DNA from: Fratercula arctica
Taxonomy: Eukaryota > Chordata > Aves > Charadriiformes > Alcidae
Direction of reading: 5' to 3'
DNA: 64,000 nucleotides
Assembly: GCA_947846985.1 (NCBI GenBank)
Contig: CANTUZ010000027.1
Coordinates: 5,122,543-5,186,542 of the forward strand
The position numbers were made by a program, and so were the translations under genes. Of this stretch, positions 12,201-27,200 are shown piece after piece (position 1 is the stretch's first letter; each line of letters begins with the position of its first letter). The notes under the pieces were generated by a model. It saw only the letters and a program-made list of their open reading frames with translations. It made no database searches and was not told the origin of the DNA.

Positions 12201-15200
12201 TCCCCTCTGATGGCCACTGTGGCCACTGTAAACCCTGCAACAGGCACTGTGGCTACTGTAACCCCTCTGACGGACACTCGGCTATTGCAACCCCTGCGAC
12301 AGGCACTGTGGCTACTGCAGCCCCTGCGACAGGCACTGCGGCTACTGCAACCCCTGCAACAGACACTGTGGCTACTGCAGCCCCTGCAACAGGCACTGCG
12401 TCTACTGCAGCCCCTGCGGCAGACACTGTGGATACTGCAGCCCCTGCAACAGGCACTGCGGCTACTGCAGCCCCTGCGACGGGCAGTGTGGCTACTGCAA
12501 CCCCTGCGACAGACACTGCTGCTACTGCAACCCCTGCGACAGACGCTGCGGCTGCGGCAACCCCTGTGACAGGCAGTGCGGCTACTGCAGCCCCTGCGAC
12601 AGACACTGCGGCTACTGCATCCACTCTGATGGCCACTGTGGCCACTGCAAACCCTGCAACAGGCACTGTGGCTACTGCAACCCCTGCAACAGGCACTGCG
12701 GCTACTGCAGCCCCTGCGACGGGCAGTGTGGCTACTGCAACCCCTGCGACAGGCACTGCGTCTACTGCAGCCCCTGCGACAGGCACTGCGGCTACTGCAG
12801 CCCCTGTGACAGGCAGTGCGGCTACTGCAGCCCCTGCGACAGACACTGCGGCTACTGCATCCACTCTGATGGCCACTGTGGCCACTGCAAACCCTGCAAC
12901 AGGCACTGCGGCTACTGCAACCCCTGCAACAGGCACTGCGGCTACTGCAACCCCTGCGACAGGCACTGCGGCTACTGCAGCCCCTGTGACAGGCACTGCG
13001 GCTACTGCAGCCCATGCGACGGGCACTGCGACTACTGCAACCCCTGTGACAGACACTGCGGCTACTGCAGCCCCTGCGACAGACACTGCGGCTACTGCAT
13101 CCACTCTGATGGCCACTGTGGCCACTGCAAACCCTGCAACAGGCACTGCGGCTACTGCAGCCCCTGCAACAGACACTGTGGCTACTGCAACCCCTGTGAC
13201 AGACACTGCGGCTACTGCAGCCCCTGCGACAGACACTGCGGCTACTGCATCCACTCTGATGGCCACTGCAAACCCTGCAACAGGCACTGTGCCTACTGTA
13301 ACCCCTGCAATAGGCGCTGCGGCTACTGCAACCCCTGCGAGGGACACTGTGGCTACTGCAACCCCTGCGAGGGACACTGTGCCTACTGCAGCCCCTGTGA
13401 CAGACACTGCAGCTACTTCATCCCCTCTGATGGCCACTGTGGCCACTGTAAACCCTGCAACAGGCACTGTGGCTACTGTAACCCCTCTGACGGACACTCG
13501 GCTATTGCAACCCCTGCAACAGGCACTGTGGCTACTGCATCCCCTGTGACAGGCACTGCGGCTACTGCAACCCCTGCAACAGACACTGTGGCTACTGCAG
13601 CCCCTGCAACAGGCACTGCGTCTACTGCAACCCCTGTGACAGGCTCTGCGGCTACTGCAGCCCCTGCGGCAGACACTGTGGATACTGCAGCCACTGCGAC
13701 AGGCTCTGCGTCTACTGCAACCCCTGTGACAGGCTCTGCGGCTACTGCAGCCCCTGCGGCAGACACTGTGGATACTGCAGCCCCTGCGACAGGCTCTGCG
13801 GCTACTGCAGCCCCTGCAACAGGCACTGCGGCTACTGCAGCCCCTGCGACGGGCACTGTGGCTACTGCAACCCCTGCGACAGGCACTGCCACTACTGCAA
13901 CCCCTGCGACAGACACTGCGGCTGCGGCAACATCTGCGACAGACACTGCGGCTACTGCAACCCCTGCAACAGGCACTGCGGCTACTGCAACCCCTGCGAC
14001 AGGCGCTGCGGCTACTGCAGCCCCTGCGACAGGCACTGTGGCTACTGCAGGCCCTGCGATGGGCACTGCGGCTACTGCAACGCCTGCGACAGGCCCTGTG
14101 GCTACTGCCACCCCTGTGACAGACACTGCGGCTACTGCAGCCCCTGCGACAGGCACTGCGGCTACTGCAGCCCCTGCGACAGGCACTGCGGCTACTGCAT
14201 CCACTCTGATGGCCACTGCAAACCCTGCAACAGGCACTGTGCCTACTGCAACCCCTGCAATAGGCGCCTCGGCTACTGCAACCCCTGCGAGGGACACTGT
14301 GGCTACTGCAACCCCTGCGAGGGACACTGTGCCTACTGCAGCCCCTGTGACAGACACTGCAGCTACTTCATCCCCTCTGATGGCCACTGTGGCCACTGTA
14401 AACCCTGCAACAGGCACTGTGGCTACTGTAACCCCTCTGACGGACACTCGGCTATTGCAACCCCTGCGACAGGCACTGTGGCTACTGCAAACCCTGCGAC
14501 AGACACTGCGGCTACTGCAACCCCTGCAACAAACACTGCGACTACTGCAACCCCTGCGACAGGCACTGCGGCTACTGCAACCCCTGTGACAGACACTGCG
14601 GCTACTGCAACCCCTGCGACAGGCACTGCGGCTACTGCAACACCTGCGAGAGACACTGCCGCTACTGCAGCCCCTGCGACAGACACTGCGGCTACTGCAA
14701 CCCCTGTGACAGGCACTGGGGCTATTACAACCGCTGCGGCACACACTGCGGGTTCTGCAACACCTGCGACAGGCACTGTGGGTACTGCAATCCCTCTGAT
14801 GGACACTGCGACTACTGCAACCCCTGCGACAGACACTCCTGCTACGGCAACACCTGCGACAGGCACTGCGGCTGCTGCAACCCCTGCGACACCCACTGCG
14901 GCTACTGCAACCCCTGCGACAGGCACTGCGGCTACTGCAACCCCTGTGACAGGCACTGCCGCTACTGAAACCCCTGCAATGCGCACTGCGGCTAATGCGG
15001 CCCCTGCGAGGGACACTGCGGTAATGCAACCCCTGCGATAACCACTGTGGCTGCTGCAACCCCTGTGACAGACACTACGGCTGCTGCGGCCCCTGTGACA
15101 GACACTGTGGCTACTGCAACCCCTGCGACAGGCTCTGCGGCTACTGCAGCCCCTGCGACAGGCACTGCGGCTACTGCAACCCCTGCGACAGGCACTGCGG

Positions 15201-18200
15201 CTACTGCAGCCCCTGCGACAGGCACTGCGGCTACTGCAGCCCCTGCGACAGGCACTGCGGCTACTGCAGCCCCTGCGACAGACACTGCGGCTACTGCAGC
15301 CCCTGCGACAGGCACTGCGGCTACTGCAACCCCTGCGACAGACACTGCGGCTACTGCAGCCCCTGCGACAGGCACTGCGGCTACTGCAGCCCCTGCGACA
15401 GACACTGCGGCTACTGCAACCCCTGCTACGGGCACTGCGGCTACTGCAACCCCTGCGACAGGCACTGCGGCTACTGCAACCCCTGCGACAGGCACTGCGG
15501 CTACTGCAACCCCTGCGACAGGCACTGCGGCTACTGCAACCCCTGCGACAGGCACTGCGGCTACTGCAGCCCCTGCGACAGACACTGCGGCTACTGCAAC
15601 CCCTGCGACAGGCACTGCGGCTACTGCAGCCCCTGCGACAGACACTGCGGCTACTGCACCCTGCAGCACTGCCTCCTGCAGCACTGCGACAGGCACTGTG
15701 GCTACTGAACCCCTGCGAATAGGCTCTGCGGCTACTGCAACCCCTGTACGAGGGACACTGTGGCTACTGTAACCCCTGCTGACGGACACTGCGGCTACTT
15801 GCAACCCCTGCTGGACAGGACACTGCCGCTACTGCAATCCCCTGCGACAGGCACTGCGGCTACTGCAACCCCTGCGACAGGCACTGCCGGCTACTGCAGC
15901 CCCTGCAACAGGCACTGCGTCTACTGCAACCCCTGTGACAGGCTCTGCCGGCTACTGCAGCCCCTGCAGGCAGACACTGCGCTACTGCAACCCTGCGACA
16001 GGCACTGCGGCTACTGCAAACCCTGCGAGCAGACACTGCCGGCTACTGCAGCCCCTGCGACAGGCACTGCGGCTACTGCAACCCCTGCGACAGGCACTGT
16101 GGCTACTGCAGCCCCTGTAACAGGCACTACGGCTACTGCACCCCTGCGACAGACACTGCGGCTACTGCAGCCCATGCGACGGGCACTGCGGCTACTGCAA
16201 CCCCTGTGACAGGCACTGCGGCTACTGCAACCCCTGTGACAGGCACTGCGGCTACTGCAGCCCCTGCGACAGGCACTGCGGCTACTGCAGCCCATGCGAC
16301 GGGCACTGCATCTACTGCAGCCCCTGCAACAGACACTGTGGCTACTGCAACCCCTGTGACAGACACTGCGACTACTGCAGCCCCTGTGACAGGCACTGCG
16401 GCTACTGCAGCCCCTGCGACAGACACTGCGGCTACTGCATCCACTCTGATGGCCACTGCAAACCCTGCAACAGGCACTGTGCCTACTGCAACCCCTGCAA
16501 TAGGCGCTGCGGCTACTGCAACCCCTGCGAGGGACACTGTGGCTACTGCAACCCCTGCGAGGGACACTGTGCCTACTGCAGCCCCTGTGACAGACACTGC
16601 AGCTACTTCATCCCCTCTGATGGCCACTGTGGCCACTGTAAACCCTGCAACAGGCAGTGTGGCTACTGTAACCCCTCTGACGGACACTCGGCTATTGCAA
16701 CCCCTGCGACAGGCACTGTGGCTACTGCAGCCCCTGCGACAGGCACTGCGGCTACTGCAACCCCTGCAACAGACACTGTGGCTACTGCAGCCCCTGCAAC
16801 AGGCACTGCGTCTACTGCAGCCCCTGCGGCAGGACACTGTGGATACTGCAGCCCCTGCAACAGGCACTGCGGCTACTGCAGCCCCTGCGACGGGCAGTGT
16901 GGCTACTGCAACCCCTGCGACAGACACTGCTGCTACTGCAACCCCTGCGACAGACACTGCGGCTGCGGCAACCCCTGTGACAGGCAGTGCGGCTACTGCA
17001 GCCCCTGCGACAGACACTGCGGCTACTGCATCCACTCTGATGGCCACTGTGGCCACTGCAAACCCTGCAAACAGGCACTGTGGGCTACTGCAAACCCCTG
17101 CAACAGGCACTGCGGCTACTGCAGCCCCTGCGACGGGCAGTGTGGCTACTGCAACCCCTGCGACAGGCACTGCGTCTACTGCAGCCCCTGCGACAGACAC
17201 TGCGGCTACTGCAGCCCCTGTGACAGGCAGTGCGGCTACTGCAGCCCCTGCGACAGAACACTGCGGCTACTGCATCCACTCTGATGGCCACTGTGGCCAC
17301 TGCAAACCCTGCAACAGGCACTGTGGCTACTGCAACCCCTGCAACAGGCACTGCGGCTACTGCAACCCCTGCGACAGGCACTGCGGCTACTGCAGCCCCT
17401 GCGACAGGCACTGTGGCTACTGCAGCCCCTGTGACAGGCTCTGCGGCTACTGCAGCCCCTGCAACAGACACTGTGGCTGCTCCAACCCCTGTAACAGACA
17501 CTGCGGCTACTGCAGCCCCTGCGACGGGTACTGCGGCTACTGCATCCACTCTGATGGCCACTGCAAACCCTGCAACAGGCACTGTGCCTACTGTAACCCC
17601 TGCAATAGGCGCTGCGGCTACTGCAACCCCTGCGAGGGACACTGTGGCTACTGCAGCCCCTGTGACAGGCAGTGCGGCTACTGCAACCCCTGCGACAGGC
17701 ACTGCCACTACTGCAACCCCTGCGACAGACACTGCGGCTGCGGCAACATCTGCGACAGACACTGCGGCTACTGCAACCCCTGCGACAGGCACTGCGGCTA
17801 CTGCAACCCCTGCGACAGGCGCTGCGGCTACTGCAGCCCCTGCGACAGGCACTGCGGCTACTGCAGCCCCTGCGATGGGCACTGCGGCTACTGCAACCCC
17901 TGCGACAGGCCCTGTGGCTACTGCCACCCCTGTGACAGACACTGCGGCTACTGCAGCCCCTGTGACAGGCACTGCGGCTACTGCAGCCCCTGCGACAGGC
18001 ACTGCGGCTACTGCATCCACTCTGATGGCCACTGCAAACCCTGCAACAGGCACTGTGCCTACTGCAACCCCTGCAATAGGCGCCTCGGCTACTGCAACCC
18101 CTGCGAGGGACACTGTGGCTACTGCAACCCCTGCGAGGGACACTGTGCCTACTGCAGCCCCTGTGACAGACACTGCAGCTACTTCATCCCCTCTGATGGC

Positions 18201-21200
18201 CACTGTGGCCAGTGTAAACCCTGCGACAGGCACTGTGGTTACTGTAACCCCTCTGACGGACACTCGGCTACTGCAACCCCTGCGACAGGCACTGCGGCTA
18301 CTGCAACCCCTGTGACAGGCACTGCGGCTACTGCAACCCCTGCAACAGACACTGCGACTACTGCAACCCCTGCGACAGGCACTGCGGCTACTGCAACCCC
18401 TGTGACAGGCACTGTGGCTACTGCAACCCCTGCGACAGGCACTGCGGCTACTGCAACCCCTGCGACAGGCACTGCGGCTACTGCAACCCCTGCGAGAGAC
18501 ACTGCCGCTACTGCAGCCCCTGCGACAGGCACTGCGGCTACTGCAGCCCCTGCGACAGACACTGCGGCTACTGCAGCCCCTGCGACAGGCACTGTGGCTA
18601 CTGCAGCCCCTGCGACAGGCTCTGCGGCTACTGCAGCCCCTGCAACAGGCACTGCGGCTACTGCAGCCCCTGCAACAGACACTGTGGCTACTGCAACCCC
18701 TGTGACAGACACTGCGGCTACTGCAACCCCTGCGACAGACACTGCGGCTACTGCATCCACTCTGATGGCCACTGCAAACCCTGCAACAGGCACTGTGCCT
18801 ACTGCCACCCCTGCAATAGGCGCTGCGGCTACTGCAACCCCTGCGAGGGACACTGTGGCTACTGCAACCCCTGCGAGGGACACTGTGCCTACTGCAGCCC
18901 CTGTGACAGACACTGCAGCTACTTCATCCCCTCTGATGGCCACTGTGGCCACTGTAAACCCTGCAACAGGCACTGTGGCTACTGTAACCCCTCTGACGGA
19001 CACTCGGCTATTGCAACCCCTGCAACAGGCACTGCCACTACTGCATCCCCTGCGACAGGCACTGCGGCTACTGCAACCCCTGCAACAGACACTGCGGCTA
19101 CTGCAGCCCCTGCAACAGGCACTGCGTCTACTGCAGCCCCTGCGGCAGACACTGTGGATACTGCAGCCCCTGCGACAGGCTCTGCGGCTGCTGCAGCCCC
19201 TGCAACAGGCACTGCGGCTACTGCAGCCCCTGCGACGGGCAGTGTGGCTACTGCAACCCCTGCGACAGACACTGCTGCTACTGCAACCCCTGCGACAGAC
19301 GCTGCGGCTGCGGCAACCCCTGTGACAGGCAGTGCGGCTACTGCAGCCCCTGCGACAGACACTGCGGCTACTGCATCCACTCTGATGGCCACTGTGGCCA
19401 CTGCAAACCCTGCAACAGGCACTGTGGCTACTGCAACCCCTGCGACAGGCACTGCGTCTACTGCAGCCCCTGCGACAGACACTGCGGCTACTGCAGCCCC
19501 TGTGACAGGCACTGCGGCTACTGCAGCCCCTGCGACAGACACTGCGGCTACTGCATCCACTCTGATGGCCACTGCAAACCCTGCAACAGGCACTGTGACT
19601 ACTGCAACCCCTGCAATAGGCGCTGCGGCTACTGCAACCCCTGCGAGGGACACTGTGGCTACTGCAACCCCTGCGAGGGACACTGTGCCTACTGCAGCCC
19701 CTGTGACAGACACTGCAGCTACTTCATCCCCTCTGATGGCCACTGTGGCCACTGTAAACCCTGCAACAGGCACTGTGGCTACTGTAACCCCTCTGACGGA
19801 CACTCGGCTATTGCAACCCCTGCAACAGGCACTGTGGCTACTGCAACCCCTGCAACAGACCCTGTGGCTACTGCAGCCCCTGCGACATGCACTGCGTCTA
19901 CTGCAACCCCTGTGACAGGCTCTGCGGCTACTGCAGCCCCTGCGGCAGACACTGTGGATACTGCAGCCCCTGCGACAGGCTCTGCGTCTACTGCAACCCC
20001 TGTGACAGGCTCTGCGGCTACTGCAGCCCCTGCGGCAGACACTGTGGATACTGCAGCCCCTGCGACAGGCTCTGCGGCTACTGCAGCCCCTGCAACAGGC
20101 ACTGCGGCTACTGCAGCCCCTGCGACGGGCACTGTGGCTACTGCAACCCCTGCGACAGACGCTGCGGCAACATCTGCGACAGACACTGCGGCTACTGCAA
20201 CCCCTGCAACAGGCACTGCGTCTACTGCAACCCCTGTGACAGGCTCTGCGGCTACTGCAGCCCCTGCGGCAGACACTGTGGATACTGCAGCCACTGCGAC
20301 AGGCTCTGCGTCTACTGCAACCCCTGTGACAGGCTCTGCGGCTACTGCAGCCCCTGCGGCAGACACTGTGGATACTGCAGCCCCTGCGACAGGCTCTGCG
20401 GCTACTGCAGCCCCTGCAACAGGCACTGCGGCTACTGCAGCCCCTGCGACGGGCACTGTGACTACTGCAACCCCTGCGACAGACGCTGCGGCTGCGGCAA
20501 CATCTGCGACAGACACTGCGGCTACTGCAACCCCTGTGACAGGCACTGCGGCTACTGCAACCCCTGCGACAGGCGCTGCGGCTACTGCAGCCCCTGCAAC
20601 AGGCACTGTGGCTACTGCAGCCCCTGCGATGGGCACTGCGGCTACTGCAACGCCTGCGACAGGCCCTGTGGCTACTGCCACCCCTGTGACAGACACTGCG
20701 GCTACTGCATCCACTCTGATGGCCACTGCAAACCCTGCAACAGGCACTGTGCCTACTGCAACCCCTGCAATAGGCGCTGCGGCTACTGCAACCCCTGCGA
20801 GGGACACTGTGGCTACTGCAACCCCTGCGAGGGACACTGTGCCTACTGCAGCCCCTGTGACAGACACTGCAGCTACTTCATCCCCTCTGATGGCCACTGT
20901 GGCCACTGTAAACCCTGCAACAGGCACTGTGGCTACTGTAACCCCTCTGACGGACACTCGGCTATTGCAACCCCTGCAACAGGCACTGTGGCTACTGCAA
21001 CCCCTGCAACAGACCCTGTGGCTACTGCAGCCCCTGCGACATGCACTGCATCTACTGCAACCCCTGTGACAGGCTCTGCGGCTACTGCAGCCCCTGCGGC
21101 AGACACTGTGGATACTGCAGCCACTGTGACAGGCTCTGCGTCTACTGCAACCCCTGTGACAGGCTCTGCGGCTACTGCAGCCCCTGCGGCAGACACTGTG

Positions 21201-24200
21201 GATACTGCAGCCCCTGCGACAGGCTCTGCGGCTACTGCAGCCCCTGCGACGGGCACTGTGGCTACTGCAGCCCCTGCGACGGGCACTGTGGCTACTGCAA
21301 CCCCTGCGACAGACGCTGCGGCAACATCTGCGACAGACACTGCGGCTACTGCAACCCCTGCAACAGGCACTGCGGCTACTGCAACCCCTGTGACAGGCTC
21401 TGCGGCTACTGCAGCCCCTGCGGCAGACACTGTGGATACTGCAGCCCCTGCGACAGGCACTGCGTCTACTGCAACCCCTGTGACAGGCTCTGCGGCTACT
21501 GCAGCCCCTGCGGCAGACACTGTGGCTACTGCAGCCCCTGCGACAGGCTCTGCGGCTACTGCAGCCCCTGCAACAGGCACTGCGGCTACTGCAACCCCTG
21601 CGACAGGCACTGCGGCTACTGCAACCCCTGCGACAGGCGCTGCGGCTGCGGCAACATCTGCGACAGACACTGCGGCTACTGCAACCCCTGCAACAGGCAC
21701 TGCGGCTACTGCAACCCCTGCGACAGGCGCTGCGGCTACTGCAGCCCCTGCAACAGGCACTGTGGCTACTGCAGCCCCTGCGATGGGCACTGCGGCTACT
21801 GCAACGCCTGCGACAGGCCCTGTGGCTACTGCCACCCCTGTGACAGACACTGCGGCTACTGCAGCCCCTGTGACAGGCACTGCGGCTACTGCAGCCCCTG
21901 CGACAGGCACTGCGGCTACTGCATCCACTCTGATGGCCACTGCAAACCCTGCAACAGGCACTGTGCCTACTGCAACCCCTGCGACAGGCGCTGCGGCTAC
22001 TGCAACCCCTGCGAGGGACACTGTGGCTACTGCAACCCCTGCGAGGGACACTGTGCCTACTGCAGCCCCTGTGACAGACACTGCAGCTACTTCATCCCCT
22101 CTGATGGCCACTGTGGCCACTGTAAACCCTGCAACAGGCACTGTGGCTACTGTAACCCCTCTGACGGACACTCGGCTATTGCAACCCCTGCGACAGGCAC
22201 TGTGGCTACTGCAGCCCCTGCGACAGGCACTGCGGCTACTGCAACCCCTGCAACAGACACTGTGGCTACTGCAGCCCCTGCAACAGGCACTGCGTCTACT
22301 GCAGCCCCTGCGGCAGACACTGTGGATACTGCAGCCCCTGCAACAGGCACTGCGGCTACTGCAGCCCCTGCGACGGGCAGTGTGGCTACTGCAACCCCTG
22401 CGACAGACACTGCTGCTACTGCAACCCCTGCGACAGACACTGCGGCTGCGGCAACCCCTGTGACAGGCAGTGCGGCTACTGCAGCCCCTGCGACAGACAC
22501 TGCGGCTACTGCATCCACTCTGATGGCCACTGTGGCCACTGCAAACCCTGCAACAGGCACTGTGGCTACTGCAACCCCTGCAACAGGCACTGCGGCTACT
22601 GCAGCCCCTGCGACGGGCAGTGTGGCTACTGCAACCCCTGCGACAGGCACTGCGTCTACTGCAGCCCCTGCGACAGACACTGCGGCTACTGCAGCCCCTG
22701 TGACAGGCACTGCGGCTACTGCAGCCCCTGCGACAGACACTGCGGCTACTGCATCCACTCTGATGGCCACTGTGGCCACTGCAAACCCTGCAACAGGCAC
22801 TGTGGCTACTGCAACCCCTGCAACAGGCACTGCGGCTACTGCAACCCCTGCGACAGGCACTGCGGCTACTGCAGCCCCTGCGACAGGCACTGCGGCTACT
22901 GCAGCCCATGCGACGGGCACTGCGGCTACTGCAGCCCCTGCAACAGACACTGTGGCTACTGCAACCCCTGTGACAGACACTGCGGCTACTGCAGCCCCTG
23001 CGACAGACACTGCGGCTACTGCATCCACTCTGATGGCCACTGCAAACCCTGCAACAGGCACTGTGCCTACTGTAACCCCTGCAATAGGCGCTGCGGCTAC
23101 TGCAACCCCTGCGAGGGACACTGTGGCTACTGCAGCCCCTGTGACAGGCAGTGCGGCTACTGCAACCCCTGCGACAGGCACTGCCACTACTGCAACCCCT
23201 GCGACAGACACTGCGGCTGCGGCAACATCTGCGACAGACACTGCGGCTACTGCAACCCCTGCAACAGGCACTGCGGCTACTGCAACCCCTGCGACAGGCG
23301 CTGCGGCTACTGCAGCCCCTGCGACAGGCACTGTGGCTACTGCAGCCCCTGCGATGGGCACTGCGGCTACTGCAACCCCTGCGACAGGCCCTGTGGCTAC
23401 TGCCACCCCTGTGACAGACACTGCGGCTACTGCAGCCCCTGTGACAGGCACTGCGGCTACTGCAGCCCCTGCGACAGGCACTGCGGCTACTGCATCCACT
23501 CTGATGGCCACTGCAAACCCTGCAACAGGCACTGTGCCTACTGCAACCCCTGCAATAGGCGCCTCGGCTACTGCAACCCCTGCGAGGGACACTGTGGCTA
23601 CTGCAACCCCTGCGAGGGACACTGTGCCTACTGCAGCCCCTGTGACAGACACTGCAGCTACTTCATCCCCTCTGATGGCCACTGTGGCCACTGTAAACCC
23701 TGCAACAGGCACTGTGGCTACTGTAACCCCTCTGACGGACACTCGGCTACTGCAACCCCTGCGACAGGCACTGTGGCTACTGCAAACCCTGCGACAGACA
23801 CTGCGGCTACTGCAACCCCTGCAAGAAACACTGCGACTACTGCAACCCCTGCGACAGGCACTGCGGCTACTGCAACCCCTGTGACAGGCACTGTGGCTAC
23901 TGCAACCCCTGCGACAGGCACTGCGGCTACTGCAGCCCCTGCGACAGGCACTGCGGCTACTGCAACCCCTGCGAGAGACACTGCCGCTACTGCAGCCCCT
24001 GTGACAGGCACTGCGGCTACTGCAGCCCCTGCGACAGACACTGCGGCTACTGCAGCCCCTGCGGCAGACAGTGTGGCTACTGCAGCCCCTGCGACAGGCT
24101 CTGCGGCTGCTGCAGCCCCTGCAACAGGCACTGCGGCTACTGCAGCCCCTGCAACAGACACTGTGGCTACTGCAACCCCTGTGACAGACACTGCGGCTAC

Positions 24201-27200
24201 TGCAACCCCTGCGACAGACACTGCGGCTACTGCATCCACTCTGATGGCCACTGCAAACCCTGCAACAGGCACTGTGCCTACTGCAACCCCTGCAATAGGC
24301 GCCTCGGCTACTGCAACCCCTGCGAGGGACACTGTGGCTACTGCAACCCCTGCGAGGGACACTGTGCCTACTGCAGCCCCTGTGACAGACACTGCAGCTA
24401 CTTCATCCCCTCTGATGGCCACTGTGGCCACTGTAAACCCTGCAACAGGCACTGTGGCTACTGTAACCCCTCTGACGGACACTCGGCTACTGCAACCCCT
24501 GCGACAGGCACTGTGGCTACTGCAAACCCTGCGACAGACACTGCGGCTACTGCAACCCCTGCAAGAAACACTGCGACTACTGCAACCCCTGCGACAGGCA
24601 CTGCGGCTACTGCAACCCCTGTGACAGGCACTGTGGCTACTGCAACCCCTGCGACAGGCACTGCGGCTACTGCAGCCCCTGCGACAGGCACTGCGGCTAC
24701 TGCAACCCCTGCGAGAGACACTGCCGCTACTGCAGCCCCTGTGACAGGCACTGCGGCTACTGCAGCCCCTGCGACAGACACTGCGGCTACTGCAGCCCCT
24801 GCGGCAGACAGTGTGGCTACTGCAGCCCCTGCGACAGGCTCTGCGGCTGCTGCAGCCCCTGCAACAGGCACTGCGGCTACTGCAGCCCCTGCAACAGACA
24901 CTGTGGCTACTGCAACCCCTGTGACAGACACTGCGGCTACTGCAACCCCTGCGACAGACACTGCGGCTACTGCATCCACTCTGATGGCCACTGCAAACCC
25001 TGCAACAGGCACTGTGCCTACTGCCACCCCTGCAATAGGCGCTGCGGCTACTGCAACCCCTGCGAGGGACACTGTGGCTACTGCAACCCCTGCGAGGGAC
25101 ACTGTGCCTACTGCAGCCCCTGTGACAGACACTGCAGCTACTTCATCCCCTCTGATGGCCACTGTGGCCACTGTAAACCCTGCAACAGGCACTGTGGCTA
25201 CTGTAACCCCTCTGACGGACACTCGGCTATTGCAACCCCTGCGACAGGCACTGTGGCTACTGCAGCCCCTGCGACAGGCACTGCGGCTACTGCAACCCCT
25301 GCAACAGACACTGTGGCTACTGCAGCCCCTGCAACAGGCACTGCGTCTACTGCAGCCCCTGCGGCAGACACTGTGGATACTGCAGCCCCTGCGACAGGCT
25401 CTGCGGCTGCTGCAGCCCCTGCAACAGGCACTGCGGCTACTGCAGCCCCTGCGACGGGCAGTGTGGCTACTGCAACCCCTGCGACAGACACTGCTGCTAC
25501 TGCAACCCCTGCGACAGACGCTGCGGCTGCGGCAACCCCTGTGACAGGCAGTGCGGCTACTGCAGCCCCTGCGACAGACACTGCGGCTACTGCATCCACT
25601 CTGATGGCCACTGTGGCCACTGCAAACCCTGCAACAGGCACTGTGGCTACTGCAACCCCTGCGACAGGCACTGCGTCTACTGCAGCCCCTGCGACAGACA
25701 CTGCGGCTACTGCAGCCCCTGTGACAGGCAGTGCGGCTACTGCAGCCCCTGCGACAGACACTGCGGCTACTGCATCCACTCTGATGGCCACTGCAAACCC
25801 TGCAACAGGCACTGTGCCTACTGCAACCCCTGCAATAGGCGCTGCGGCTACTGCAACCCCTGCGAGGGACACTGTGGCTACTGCAACCCCTGCGAGGGAC
25901 ACTGTGCCTACTGCAGCCCCTGTGACAGACACTGCAGCTACTTCATCCCCTCTGATGGCCACTGTGGCCACTGTAAACCCTGCAACAGGCACTGTGGCTA
26001 CTGTAACCCCTCTGACGGACACTCGGCTATTGCAACCCCTGCAACAGGCACTGTGGCTACTGCAACCCCTGCAACAGACCCTGTGGCTACTGCAGCCCCT
26101 GCGACAGGCACTGCGTCTACTGCAACCCCTGTGACAGGCTCTGCGGCTACTGCAGCCCCTGCGGCAGACACTGTGGATACTGCAGCCCCTGCGACAGGCT
26201 CTGCGTCTACTGCAACCCCTGTGACAGGCTCTGCGGCTACTGCAGCCCCTGCGGCAGACACTGTGGATACTGCAGCCCCTGCGACAGGCTCTGCGGCTAC
26301 TGCAGCCCCTGCAACAGGCACTGCGGCTACTGCAGCCCCTGCGACGGGCACTGTGGCTACTGCAACCCCTGCGACAGACGCTGCGGCAACATCTGCGACA
26401 GACACTGCGGCTACTGCAACCCCTGCAACAGGCACTGCGTCTACTGCAACCCCTGTGACAGGCTCTGCGGCTACTGCAGCCCCTGCGGCAGACACTGTGG
26501 ATACTGCAGCCACTGCGACAGGCTCTGCGTCTACTGCAACCCCTGTGACAGGCTCTGCGGCTACTGCAGCCCCTGCGGCAGACACTGTGGATACTGCAGC
26601 CCCTGCGACAGGCTCTGCGGCTACTGCAGCCCCTGCAACAGGCACTGCGGCTACTGCAGCCCCTGCGACGGGCACTGTGACTACTGCAACCCCTGCGACA
26701 GACGCTGCGGCTGCGGCAACATCTGCGACAGACACTGCGGCTACTGCAACCCCTGTGACAGGCACTGCGGCTACTGCAACCCCTGCGACAGGCGCTGCGG
26801 CTACTGCAGCCCCTGCAACAGGCACTGTGGCTACTGCAGCCCCTGCGATGGGCACTGCGGCTACTGCAACGCCTGCGACAGGCCCTGTGGCTACTGCCAC
26901 CCCTGTGACAGACACTGCGGCTACTGCAGCCCCTGCGAGGGACACTGTGGCTACTGCAACCCCTGCGAGGGACACTGTGCCTACTGCAGCCCCTGTGACA
27001 GACACTGCAGCTACTTCATCCCCTCTGATGGCCACTGTGGCCACTGTAAACCCTGCAACAGGCACTGTGGCTACTGTAACCCCTCTGACGGACACTCGGC
27101 TATTGCAACCCCTGCAACAGGCACTGTGGCTACTGCAACCCCTGCAACAGACCCTGTGGCTACTGCAGCCCCTGCGACATGCACTGCATCTACTGCAACC

